Assembly: GCF_900156475.1 (NCBI RefSeq)
Contig: NZ_FTNR01000015.1
Span: 1 to 64,000 of the forward strand
DNA from: Natronorubrum thiooxidans
GTDB lineage: Archaea > Halobacteriota > Halobacteria > Halobacteriales > Natrialbaceae
Length of the DNA stretch: 64,000 nt
Direction: 5' to 3'
Of the stretch, positions 53,453 to 62,315 are shown piece after piece. The notes below the pieces were generated by a model, which was given only the letters and a program-made list of their open reading frames with translations, did not search any database and was not told the DNA's origin. Positions within the stretch are counted from its first letter, which is position 1; every line of letters starts with the position of its first letter. The position numbers and the translations under genes are program-made.

Positions 53453-55623
53453 TCGATATGCTCCCGCTTTCGATTGTTGAGCAGGTCCAGGGGTCGCTTC
53501 CTGACCCAGAAACTCAGGCCGGACTCGCCGTCTACATTGGGGTGACAGCATTGGTCACGCTACTTGTGAAGATCGCATGGGACTACTGGCGAGCCGAAGA
53601 CGTCGAAGAAGTCGAGTTGATCGATCTTCTCGAGGAGACAACCGTCGAAGACGGTCTCGAGGAAGGTCAGGTCCTCGACGACATCGCTGAACAGCATCAA
53701 CAGGCGATCGCGCCGGCAGCGATCGAGTGGGATACGCGTACCGCTCGCGTTGGTGAGCAGTGGACGTCGACGCTCTACATTGCGGATTATCCGGATTATC
53801 CAAAAGACGGCTTTCTGACCGAACTCTTCGAACTCACCGATGTCGAGTTCGACCTCACTGTTCACGTCACGCCGAAGAGCCAGCAGCAAGCTCGAGACGA
53901 GCTTCAGCGGGTTGCCGACGATCTTCAGGCTGACGCCGACCTCGAGAGCACTGTTCGTGGGAGCTATCTTCAGGAACGAGCGAACGAAGCACTGTCGACG
54001 TACAAGAGCGTCGAGAACGGAAGCCGTGTCTTCGATCAGGGCATGTTGATTACGGTGCGAGCGGATACTCGCGACCAGTTGCGTGACGATGTCCGGACGA
54101 TCCGCAGTCGACTGCGTGAACAGCCTGCTGGCCTCTCGCCAAAAACAGCGATCTGTAAGCAGGACCTCGCAATTCAGGCCGCTGCACCAGTCGGACCCAA
54201 TCCGTTCGACCGAGAGGCCACAGCACTCGGCGGTGCGGTCGGTGCGTTGCTCGCCTCACCACACAACGCCACAATCCTCGAGGACGGCGGCGTCGAGTTC
54301 GGCGTTCACTGGAAGAACCAGAGTCCGGTCGTCATCGACCCATTCGCTCGAGAGAATGGCTATGCGATGTTCACGATCGGCGACCCAGGTTCTGGGAAAT
54401 CGTTCGGCTCGAAGCAGAACTTCATCCGTTCGATCGAGCAAAGCGAGGATCGAATTGGGATCATCCTCGAGCCATTGAACAACTGGGCAGGCGTGGCCGA
54501 AGCTCTCGGTGGTGAGCGAATCACGATCGGTGGGGAGATGGGTCTGAACCCGCTCGAGATCAAGCCCACCCCCGAACGGGTGCAACGGGCGATGGGCAAG
54601 GACGCCAGCCCGTATCGCGAAAAGCTCGACAGCGTGATGAGCTTCCTCTCGAACTACTTCGCACTCCGGGGAATCACACTCGGTGACCGCCGAACGACGT
54701 TGGAGACTGCGATCGAGCGTGCATATTCACGCAACGGAATCACCGACGATATCGCGACTCATCATAACGAGAGCCCGACGATGCGGGACGTCCTCGATAT
54801 CCTCGAGGAGATGGTCGAAACACCGACGGAGTACGTCGTGCGGACGGACGAGGAAGCGACGAAGATTGGCGAAGACGCGACGTGGCTCATCGATCAGCTT
54901 CGCCCGTTCGCAGAAGACGGCCGGTACGAAAACCTGGGTCGAGAGACAGAGTTCGACATCCGCGACGAGAAGGTAATCTATCTCGACCTCGCCCAGCAGG
55001 AAGGAAGTCTCGGTGGGAGCACGAGTCTCGTCATGCAGTTGCTGATCTCGCTGGTCTATGAGCGTGCGAAAGAGACGGACAAAGAGGTCGTCTTCGTCAT
55101 CGACGAGGCTCGTTACATCATGCAGGACGCGGCGAGTCTCGAGTACCTCGAGATCGTCTTCCGTCACCACCGACATCACAACCTCTCGATCCGACTTGTG
55201 ACCCAGACTGTCGACGAGTTCTTCCAGCATCCAGAGTCCGAGGCGATCATCGACCAGTGTGCGATCAAGCAGTTCCACCATCTCGATGGAATGGACCGCG
55301 AGTGGGCAAACGAGTTCGGTCTCAATTCGGCACAGATGCGCTTCGTCCAAGAAGCCGTGCCTGGCAACGACCGGACGGGCTATTCGGAGGCGCTCGTCGG
55401 CGTCGACGGCGAGTGGCGGGGAATCGAAGTCCGCGCGATGGAAGACGAAACGGCAGTGATCGACTTTGATCCGAAGGTCCAGTCTCAGACTGAGCTGCCA
55501 GGTCGTTCAGCAGACACACCTACAGAGCAATCTATGAATATTGATCCAGCAACCTCACACCAAGTATCAACTTCACCACAGACCGATGGCGGTAAGCACG
55601 GAGGTGAATCGGACCATGAGTAA
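53449..55623 (+). CDS. VirB4/TraC-type transfer ATPase
   Basis: 724 residues. One N-terminal membrane helix (AVYIGVTALVTLLVKIAWDY) precedes the VirB4 N-domain. Walker A is at ~311 (GDPGSGKSFGSKQNF) and Walker B at ~547 (VVFVIDEARYIM), with RHHRHHNLSIRLVTQTVDEF and EAIIDQCAIKQFHHL after it, typical of VirB4. It energises substrate passage through the channel, located on the cytosolic face. Its 3' end overlaps the coupling-protein gene by eight bases. Confidence 0.88.
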   Translation: MIDMLPLSIVEQVQGSLPDPETQAGLAVYIGVTALVTLLVKIAWDYWRAEDVEEVELIDLLEETTVEDGLEEGQVLDDIAEQHQQAIAPAAIEWDTRTARVGEQWTSTLYIADYPDYPKDGFLTELFELTDVEFDLTVHVTPKSQQQARDELQRVADDLQADADLESTVRGSYLQERANEALSTYKSVENGSRVFDQGMLITVRADTRDQLRDDVRTIRSRLREQPAGLSPKTAICKQDLAIQAAAPVGPNPFDREATALGGAVGALLASPHNATILEDGGVEFGVHWKNQSPVVIDPFARENGYAMFTIGDPGSGKSFGSKQNFIRSIEQSEDRIGIILEPLNNWAGVAEALGGERITIGGEMGLNPLEIKPTPERVQRAMGKDASPYREKLDSVMSFLSNYFALRGITLGDRRTTLETAIERAYSRNGITDDIATHHNESPTMRDVLDILEEMVETPTEYVVRTDEEATKIGEDATWLIDQLRPFAEDGRYENLGRETEFDIRDEKVIYLDLAQQEGSLGGSTSLVMQLLISLVYERAKETDKEVVFVIDEARYIMQDAASLEYLEIVFRHHRHHNLSIRLVTQTVDEFFQHPESEAIIDQCAIKQFHHLDGMDREWANEFGLNSAQMRFVQEAVPGNDRTGYSEALVGVDGEWRGIEVRAMEDETAVIDFDPKVQSQTELPGRSADTPTEQSMNIDPATSHQVSTSPQTDGGKHGGESDHE

Positions 55624-58600
55624 TACCGAGTATCTGAAGATCACGCCGTCGTCCGAACCCATTCACCGAACGGACGTTCCAGCTACGTTGGAGAGCCTTC
55701 ATAAACTCTCGAACCCAGCGTCAACGAGCTTTTGGAACCGGGCGGATCCACGGGTAGACACTGCACCACCGACGTTCGAGTTCCTCGTCGTCTCTACGGG
55801 ACCCGACGAGCCAGTCGAATTCTACTATGGGGTTGACCAAGAGGCACACGTCAAGACACTCGAGAAACGCCTCACGTCGATCTTTCCGCACAGTTTCACC
55901 ATCACGAAGACAGAACTCGATCTCGAGGAAGCGCTTGTACCCGAGAGAGACACCCCACAAGAGGAGCACTCCGACCTCGAGTTAGACGAACACCACCCTT
56001 CGAGCGAGGATGAACCCATCGACGACTCAAAGGGAGACGATGAGTATGTCGAGCCTTCTCCGCTCGGGGTCGAGTGGGTGGGCAAAACCGGCCGCAAAGA
56101 AGACTGGATGACGACGATCACGCCGTTCGTGATCGAGGAACTGGACGAAGAATACGATGCAGAGCGCCCGCCGTTATCGGCGATCGTTGATGCATTGCAC
56201 GAGATGACGGTGCCGATCGCGTATCAAGTCGTCTGGCAACGCAAGCCGGACTGGCGAGACGACGCCGAAATCCGTAAATCGAATCTTCGCAACGGGCGAG
56301 ACACGTGGTCAGAAGAACTCATCGGTTCGTGGATCGAACCCGTCGACGCCGATCCCGAAGAGCGTGAACTGTCTCAGGAGTCCCAAAACCGGATTCGCCG
56401 AATCGAGAGCAAACATCCCCGGAGGACGTTCACTGTGAATGTGCGGGCAGTCGCGATGGGAGATCCAGACGATACCGATCTTCACGCAGAACTCGAGCAA
56501 CTAAAGTCGTCGTTAGATCCACTCGAGGGACCGTTCTACGAACTTGTCGGCCGTCGAATTCGTGAGAAGGGTATCCTGTCGAGGCGGAAAGCGAAGCGAG
56601 CACAACGGCACCTCGAGCGAGTGTTCAATGCGGAAATCGTCACTGGTGGCAGGAAAACCCGGCCGGATCTCGTGTTTAACGCCGACGAACTCGCGAACCT
56701 GGTAGTCGTTCCCGGCGGGGAGGACTTGACCGTCGACGGATCACGTGGTGTGCGTTCAGAGCAGCGGTCGCGAAACCCGCTGCCACGGCCAAACCCCGAC
56801 CTGATGGAGCAGTTCCGTGAGGGGATGGCGATCGGGTACGCACTCGACGAAAACGGGACTCCAGAGGACGAACCGACGCGGATCCCACCACAGTTGCTGC
56901 CGACCCACTACCTTCGAGCAGCAACTACCGGCGCTGGAAAGTCGAAAGCGCTCATCAACGACATGCTCTCACTCTATGAGAGTACTGATGGGCCGATTAT
57001 CCTCGTCGACCCGAAAGGCGACGGAATGACCGAAAACTACCTTCGAGCACATGCTCGACGCTTTGGTGTCGACGATCTCGAGGAGAACGTCCTCCACTTT
57101 TCGGTTCCGGATATCCTCCCTGGATTTTCGTTTTTCAACCTCACGCCTGGACTCTCACACGGACAACGGCGTGTCGATGCTGTTCAACGGAAAGCCGATC
57201 ACTACGAGGAGATCCTGAAGCTCGTGATGGGGCGAGACCGATACGAACGGGCAACGGCTTCCCCACTGTTGATCGAGGCACTCATCAAGACACTATTCGA
57301 CGAGGAACACGGTCGAGAGAACGGGCGCCATCGTGCATCTTCGGACTACTTCGCTCATCAGCAACTCGAGCACGCACTCGATCAGCTCTGGCAGGCTGGA
57401 CCACCGAATCCAAACGAGGAGGCAATCCCGAACTCGAGCGACCCGGAAGTTACCCGAACGGTACGCCGCCAGCTCCAATCTGACGGGCGGACGTTTGCGA
57501 ACGTGATGGGCGGAGTTAGTAATCGATTCGCCTACATCTCACAGGATTCTCACCTCCGACGAATCTTCAACAACACCGATCCGCAGTTCGACTTCAGGGA
57601 ACTCCTTGACGAGAATCAGATTGTACTGTTCGATCTTGGTGATCTCCGTGATGATGCTGCACGAATGCTGACCGGCGTTATTCTCACATCACTCGAGGAT
57701 GCACTCCGGACGCACGAGGACGATCTCGGCCAACGATCCGACGACTACGTTGTGAACCTGCTTATCGACGAGGCAGCGTCAGTCGTCGTTTCTGATGTCC
57801 TCAACGATTTACTCGAGAAAGGACGCAGCTTCCGTCTGTCGGTGGGCCTCTCGATGCAGTTTCCAGAGCAGATGCAAGCAGAGGGTGGCCGACGTGTGTA
57901 TCTGAACGCGCTCAACAACATCGGAAGTCCGATCCTTGGCAAAGTGAACGTCGACCGTGAGCTGGCACGGGCGATGGCTCACGAGGATCTCGATCCAACG
58001 GCCTTCGCGAACCGGGTTCGGTCACTCCCTCGAGGTGAGTGGATTGCCCAACTCCCGAGCCCTGTGTTTGGAGAGACGGGTCCGTATCCGTTCAGTATCA
58101 AACCACTCCCGATCCCGCCAGGTCATCCAGAGAGTGACGATCCGCTCTCTGAGTACGAAGAGCAGCAGTTCCAGCGAGCGTTTGCTCAAGTTCACGACCG
58201 GACCCGACGGGAGTTTGGTGTTCACGAGTCGGCTGCACCGACCGCGGAGGCTCCGGAACCACTCCAGGACGTTCTTGGGGCGGACAGTTCGGACCTCGAT
58301 CACGCTCTTGCCCACATTATTCGGAACCTCCAACTCCGAGAGGACTCCCGCGAGGACAATGGCTGGATAGACGCAAAAACCGTCGATGTAGAGCTACGAA
58401 CGGCATTTGAGGAGGAACACGCAAATGCTGATCTCCCCTCTTTCGAGGACCTCGCTGATGTCCGTCAGCGGTCTCGTCTCATCGAGGTGGGGTTGAGTCA
58501 GGCATCTCGTGACGTCGCCGTTCGGCTTACAGACGCTGGTGAATCGGTCGTAGCACTCGACACCGGTGAGAGCAGGGCAGCAGGTAGTATCCGCCATGAC

Positions 58601-59713
58601 GAGGCGATCACACGGATCGACGCTGCACTGACGAAGATCGGCTGTACCGTCTCGGTTCCAAAACAGGACGGGAGCGAACAACCTGATGCGAGAGCGGTTC
58701 ATCCTGACTGTGACCGCCCCTTCGCGATTGAAGTGGAAACGACAACCCCTGATAACCCTGCTCAGGTACTGGCAAACCTTCGAAAAGCTCAGGATGCCGA
58801 TGAACTCCCGATTTTCGTTGTCGAGGAGGCAAAGCCGGAGACCTACTGGGCAGAGCGGGTCGATGGGATTCTCTCATCCCCTGTCCGAGAGCTTTCGACC
58901 GGAGAGACACGACTGTACACCAAAGATCGGGCACTCTCGTTCAACGGTGGCGCAACGACAGACGGTGGCGTAACGGCAGTCCGACCAGCCACCGAAAACA
59001 GCAAGCAGACCGTCTGGAAACGCCAAGACGGACGAATCGTCCTCGAGAATGGCCAGGGCGACAGTCTCGTAGAGACGACGTCGGTAGCAGAACTCTCGAG
59101 AGACCATGTTCCGGCCGTGTACAGCTACGATCAAGCTTCTGGAGAGTACATCGTTTCCGAACAGGGGCTGCAGTATGTCTACGATTCGAAAGAGGCGTTT
59201 TCCGAGAAGTGGACTCGACTCATGGAACCGTTTGTTCCCGAAGCCGACCTTTCCTATCCCGACTATGGTCCTGGTGACTATTCGATCGTCGTTCTTCGGA
59301 CCGATGGTCAACCGGTCGTCTACACAGATGGAGAGACTGCCGCACTTGAGACGCTGCTCGAACATGAAGACGTGTGTTCAGCGATCAAGAGCAGTGATGA
59401 AGAGGAGTCCTCGTTCGAGCCTAGCGAGTTGCTCCTAGCAGAGATTGCTGATGATGCAGATGCAGTTGTTGGACGATTCGCGAGCCTGTACCTCACTGAG
59501 GAGTCGACCAGTACGGTCGCTGCCAGCACAGTTTATGATTGTTATGAACAGTGGGCCAAACAGCATGACATTGATCCAGATGGCAAGAGCTGGTTCGCTC
59601 GTCGGTTAGGCAACCACATCGAACTCAACCGAATAACGGAGCGACGTGACGGTGAGCTTGTCCGGTGTTACGAGGGTCTGAGACTGGATCACCAAGGGAC
59701 ACTCGAGGAATAG
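55616..59713 (+). CDS. VirD4/TraD-like coupling ATPase with nuclease-like C-terminus
   Basis: 1365 residues from ATG 55616; a longer start at 55541 is inside the VirB4 gene. Walker A is at ~434 (AATTGAGKSKALIND), followed by ILVDPKGDG, and Walker B is at ~714 (NLLIDEAASVVVSDVL), with the RSFRLSVGLSMQFPEQM segment of T4SS coupling proteins. It lacks clear N-terminal membrane helices. The C-terminal third has KIGCTVSVPKQDGSEQPD and PFAIEVETTTPDNPAQVL, a PD...ExE pattern of PD-(D/E)xK-fold proteins, possibly lacking the catalytic Lys. Expected role: bring DNA to the channel. The tail is unusual for the family. Confidence 0.85.
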   Translation: MSNTEYLKITPSSEPIHRTDVPATLESLHKLSNPASTSFWNRADPRVDTAPPTFEFLVVSTGPDEPVEFYYGVDQEAHVKTLEKRLTSIFPHSFTITKTELDLEEALVPERDTPQEEHSDLELDEHHPSSEDEPIDDSKGDDEYVEPSPLGVEWVGKTGRKEDWMTTITPFVIEELDEEYDAERPPLSAIVDALHEMTVPIAYQVVWQRKPDWRDDAEIRKSNLRNGRDTWSEELIGSWIEPVDADPEERELSQESQNRIRRIESKHPRRTFTVNVRAVAMGDPDDTDLHAELEQLKSSLDPLEGPFYELVGRRIREKGILSRRKAKRAQRHLERVFNAEIVTGGRKTRPDLVFNADELANLVVVPGGEDLTVDGSRGVRSEQRSRNPLPRPNPDLMEQFREGMAIGYALDENGTPEDEPTRIPPQLLPTHYLRAATTGAGKSKALINDMLSLYESTDGPIILVDPKGDGMTENYLRAHARRFGVDDLEENVLHFSVPDILPGFSFFNLTPGLSHGQRRVDAVQRKADHYEEILKLVMGRDRYERATASPLLIEALIKTLFDEEHGRENGRHRASSDYFAHQQLEHALDQLWQAGPPNPNEEAIPNSSDPEVTRTVRRQLQSDGRTFANVMGGVSNRFAYISQDSHLRRIFNNTDPQFDFRELLDENQIVLFDLGDLRDDAARMLTGVILTSLEDALRTHEDDLGQRSDDYVVNLLIDEAASVVVSDVLNDLLEKGRSFRLSVGLSMQFPEQMQAEGGRRVYLNALNNIGSPILGKVNVDRELARAMAHEDLDPTAFANRVRSLPRGEWIAQLPSPVFGETGPYPFSIKPLPIPPGHPESDDPLSEYEEQQFQRAFAQVHDRTRREFGVHESAAPTAEAPEPLQDVLGADSSDLDHALAHIIRNLQLREDSREDNGWIDAKTVDVELRTAFEEEHANADLPSFEDLADVRQRSRLIEVGLSQASRDVAVRLTDAGESVVALDTGESRAAGSIRHDEAITRIDAALTKIGCTVSVPKQDGSEQPDARAVHPDCDRPFAIEVETTTPDNPAQVLANLRKAQDADELPIFVVEEAKPETYWAERVDGILSSPVRELSTGETRLYTKDRALSFNGGATTDGGVTAVRPATENSKQTVWKRQDGRIVLENGQGDSLVETTSVAELSRDHVPAVYSYDQASGEYIVSEQGLQYVYDSKEAFSEKWTRLMEPFVPEADLSYPDYGPGDYSIVVLRTDGQPVVYTDGETAALETLLEHEDVCSAIKSSDEEESSFEPSELLLAEIADDADAVVGRFASLYLTEESTSTVAASTVYDCYEQWAKQHDIDPDGKSWFARRLGNHIELNRITERRDGELVRCYEGLRLDHQGTLEE

Positions 59714-60132
59714 CATGAGATCTGCTGAAACCCGTCGAAAAGCCGTTGTACAGCATTCCCCGGGAGAATTACGGCATAGACCGTGGAACCCGAACGGAAT
59801 ATCGGAAAAACGCCAGACGGAACGGTGTTACGGCATATTTGAGTTTGCTGTAACACTGCTCTTTCGACGAGGCGATGCCGTACGTTCTGTAGAGGCGTTA
59901 CAGCGCAGGAATTCTCCCGATTCCGGGGTCCTGTTACGGCAAAAACCAAGTGAGAAAGAACGGGGGGTACCCATTGGAACTGCTGTTGATCGACTGGAAG
60001 GGGAAGAAACTGCGCCGAATGGTGGTGCGACCTCGAGTGCGTCTTCTGTGAGGCAGCCACTTGGTGTGCGGTTTGTTGGACTGGAGAACAGTGGCAGCCA
60101 GAGCACTGGAATAGAGTGTGGCTGTTGAATCT
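59714..60132. other. repeat-rich gap between coupling ATPase and primase-like gene
   Basis: About 420 bases. A frame of 137 codons is open from 59715, but it is basic and low in coding character, and an array of short repeats runs through it, so non-coding is preferred. The array (59743-59943) is listed separately. The last ~190 bases hold nothing else recognisable apart from the primase leader. Confidence 0.5.
59743..59943. repeat. iteron-like array of GTTACRGCA repeats
   Basis: Seven copies related to GTTAC[GA]GCA occur in 200 bases: near 59745, 59769, 59826, 59897 and 59933 on the forward strand, and near 59846 and 59876 on the reverse strand. Clearest are TGTTACGGCA at 59826-59835, CTGTTACGGCA at 59931-59941 and GCGTTACAGCG at 59895-59905. 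Spacing is 20-55 bases. Short repeated units in both orientations beside a primase-like gene are what plasmid origins or operators look like. Archaeal ORB sequences are not recognisable here. Confidence 0.6.
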
Positions 60133-61371
60133 ATGATTGACAAGTCAATTTTACCGACGGAGATGTGCGTTCGCGAGCAGTGGATCTGTTGGCGAGAAGA
60201 GAACCGAAACGGTGATCTGACGAAGATTCCAGTCAACCCGAAGACAGGCGACTTCGCATCGTCGACAGACGATCGTACCTGGGCCACCCTCGAGATTGCT
60301 CTCGAGTATGTGTCTTCGGCTCGAGCAGATGGAATCGGGTTCGTCTTTACGAGTACAGATCCGATCGTTGGGATCGACCTCGATAAGTGCCGAGATCCAG
60401 AGACAGGAAGGCCGGATCCGGAAGCAAAGGAGATCGTCCAACAACTCGAGTCCTACACAGAAGTCTCGCCATCTGGAACGGGCTATCACGTCCTCATTCA
60501 TGGCGACCTCCCCGACGGGCGAAACCGGCGTGGCGGTGTCGAGATGTACGATCAGTCTCGCTTCTTCACTGTGACCGCAGACCACGTCGACGGGACGCCG
60601 ACATCGATCAATGAACGCCAGGACGCCCTCGAGGCAGTTCACGAGGAGTTCGTCGCTGAGGACGATACCAACGACAAGATCGACGCCACTGGCGGCCGAC
60701 GTGGTGACTCGGGTCAGAGCCAGACGCTTGATCTCGAGGACGAGGTACTACTTGACAAAGCTCGCTCGGCGGGTAACGGGGAAAAATTCGACCGGCTGTG
60801 GCGGGGGAACACCAGTGGATACGACAGTCAGTCAGAAGCCGATATGGCACTGTGCTGTCTGCTGGCGTTCTGGACCGGTGGAAACCGGCTGCAGATGGAT
60901 CGTCTGTTTCGACAGTCAGGGCTTATCCGAGGGAAATGGGACGACGTTCACCACGCCGATGGATCAACATACGGAGAGAAGACCCTCGAGCGCGCGATTG
61001 CTGCGACAGATGACTTCTACGAGCCGACAACGTCTACTGTGGAGACGTCAGTGGATACTGCTGCTAATACTGACTCCGATACTGCATCTCCTCTTGAGGC
61101 TGGCATCGCGGAACCGAGCTCTGAAGGGGGTGATCGAGTGTACCTCGAGGAAAAGAACGACCTTCTCGAGACCCGTATCGACGAGTTGGAGCAGACTATT
61201 GCTGACCAACGTGACCAGATCGAACAGCTCACAGCAGAGCGCCAGCAGTTGCGATCGATCGTTGACCAGCAGGAGAGCGACCTCGAGGATACCACTGAGC
61301 CACCCTCCGAGAAAGATGGGGATTCGTCATCACTCCGAACTCGGATGAAGCGGTTGTGGCGGCGAAGCTGA
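60133..61371 (+). CDS. primase-polymerase-like replication protein with coiled-coil tail
   Basis: 412 residues from ATG 60133; a GTG at 60118 would add five. The N-terminus, LPTEMCVREQWICWREE, then TKIPVNPKTGDFA, VGIDLDKCRDPETGRP, EVSPSGTGYHVLIHG and VEMYDQSRFFTVTADHV, matches the AEP-like primase-polymerase domain of phage/plasmid proteins (D-x-D in GIDLDKC). A middle region resembles the primase-associated helical domain (DMALCCLLAFWTGGN, LIRGKWDDVHHADGSTYG). The end is a coiled coil (EEKNDLLETRIDELEQTI). It would start replication on the element, directly behind the iteron-like array. Confidence 0.8.
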   Translation: MIDKSILPTEMCVREQWICWREENRNGDLTKIPVNPKTGDFASSTDDRTWATLEIALEYVSSARADGIGFVFTSTDPIVGIDLDKCRDPETGRPDPEAKEIVQQLESYTEVSPSGTGYHVLIHGDLPDGRNRRGGVEMYDQSRFFTVTADHVDGTPTSINERQDALEAVHEEFVAEDDTNDKIDATGGRRGDSGQSQTLDLEDEVLLDKARSAGNGEKFDRLWRGNTSGYDSQSEADMALCCLLAFWTGGNRLQMDRLFRQSGLIRGKWDDVHHADGSTYGEKTLERAIAATDDFYEPTTSTVETSVDTAANTDSDTASPLEAGIAEPSSEGGDRVYLEEKNDLLETRIDELEQTIADQRDQIEQLTAERQQLRSIVDQQESDLEDTTEPPSEKDGDSSSLRTRMKRLWRRS

Positions 61372-61382
61372 TCTGCCAGGTA

Positions 61383-61424
61383 GTTACCCCACAAGTAAAA
61401 TCGCTAGCCCATTCGTGGGGTAAC
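61383..61424. repeat. inverted repeat IR2 at the right edge of the conjugation unit
   Basis: GTTACCCCAC (61383-61392) and GTGGGGTAAC (61415-61424) are perfect 10-bp complements. It has the same arms and almost the same length (42 versus 41 bases) as IR1 at 47894-47934, but a different loop. It lies 11 bases after the primase-like gene. Confidence 0.8.
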
Positions 61425-61486
61425 TCCAAAGGAGAACGTGGCTGTCATAGAATAGCTCACAGATTCTCTTTGCAACTCCCGGTGAA

Positions 61487-61588
61487 CGGTAAGTACAGGC
61501 GAAGGACTTACCGCTGCAGCATCCGAACGAGCGAAGCGAGTTCGGTTCACCGACGCGAGGCCGAAGGCCGAGTCGTCGGCCTTTTTTT
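61487..61588 (+). ncRNA. three consecutive stem-loops ending in a T-run: candidate small RNA / terminator
   Basis: Stem 1: CGGTAAGT/ACTTACCG (61487-61494, 61506-61513). Stem 2: CCGAAC/GTTCGG (61523-61528, 61540-61545). Stem 3: AAGGCCGA/TCGGCCTT with loop GTCG (61564-61583), followed by a run of seven T (61582-61588). The last stem plus T-run is a good terminator for the operon that ends at 61371. The regular series could also be a separately transcribed structured RNA. Confidence 0.5.
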
Positions 61589-61812
61589 ATCGAATTTTTC
61601 CGCTTCGGGTTCGCTTCGCTCACCCTCGCGCAAAAACTTCGTTCCGCATACCTACTCATCGGTCAGTTCACCGAAGTATGGGTTGTAATTAATATCCTGG
61701 GAAGCGTTCTATGACACCGTCAGAGAACAATTGCTCGAGTAATTTCGCTGCTCACCAGAACGGTTTCTCATCCCCGAAGGGGTGAGGGGAACATAGACTC
61801 CCCTCACTGACT

Positions 61813-62238
61813 ATGAGTTCTGAACCACCAACACCGAAACTGGGAGTCGGCTACAAGACGCCTCGAGAGATAACGGCCACGTCACGGGAGACTCGTCGAC
61901 ACCTTCCTGTTCCAAACGATCGTAGTAGAGTCTCGACCATCTCGTACGTGGAGTGGGTTCTCATCGAACTCACCCATGAAGACCTCGCTGCTGAGTACCG
62001 GTCGTCACATCTCTGGGGAACCAAACGCACACAGTATACCGCAGAGAACCCTCGAGGAGAGGTCTTCTCAAAGCATCACTACGATGCTCGAGTTGGGTGG
62101 CATACCGAGACACTCGGTCGGGAGGAACTTCGAACAGAGCTCGTGAACAAATTGTCACGGTCTCGTCCAGAGACATCAGATCCGGATCTCGATGCAACGT
62201 GTCGATGTGACCGTTTCGTGCTCAAACCGATCAGATAA
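61813..62238 (+). CDS. hypothetical protein
   Basis: 141 residues: TPKLGVGYKTPREITATSRE, ISYVEWVLIELTHEDLAAEY, FSKHHYDARVGWHTETLG, ending CRCDRFVLKPIR. No known family and no membrane segment. It has typical acidic haloarchaeal composition with many Arg and Thr, so it is likely a real gene. It is monocistronic after the conjugation unit; the next gene starts ~80 bases downstream. Confidence 0.5.
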   Translation: MSSEPPTPKLGVGYKTPREITATSRETRRHLPVPNDRSRVSTISYVEWVLIELTHEDLAAEYRSSHLWGTKRTQYTAENPRGEVFSKHHYDARVGWHTETLGREELRTELVNKLSRSRPETSDPDLDATCRCDRFVLKPIR

Positions 62239-62315
62239 CTTCGCTAACAGCAGAGTTCGAATTGATATCCAAGAGTAGAAAAAACTCAAGAAGAGTCGGC
62301 AGTAGTCTGAAGTAC

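Larger units (their letters stand above)
61372..61812. other. intergenic with IR2 and a structured RNA candidate
   Basis: Contains IR2 (61383-61424), the stem-loop series with T-run (61487-61588) and, toward the end, CG-rich repeats and a short AT-rich promoter region for the gene at 61813. No reading frame looks real. Confidence 0.5.

Noticed and set aside
59715-60128. 137-codon open frame between the coupling ATPase and the primase-like gene
   Set aside because: The predicted protein is basic and low in haloarchaeal character, and the repeats run through it regardless of codon phase, so a non-coding repeat region is more likely.
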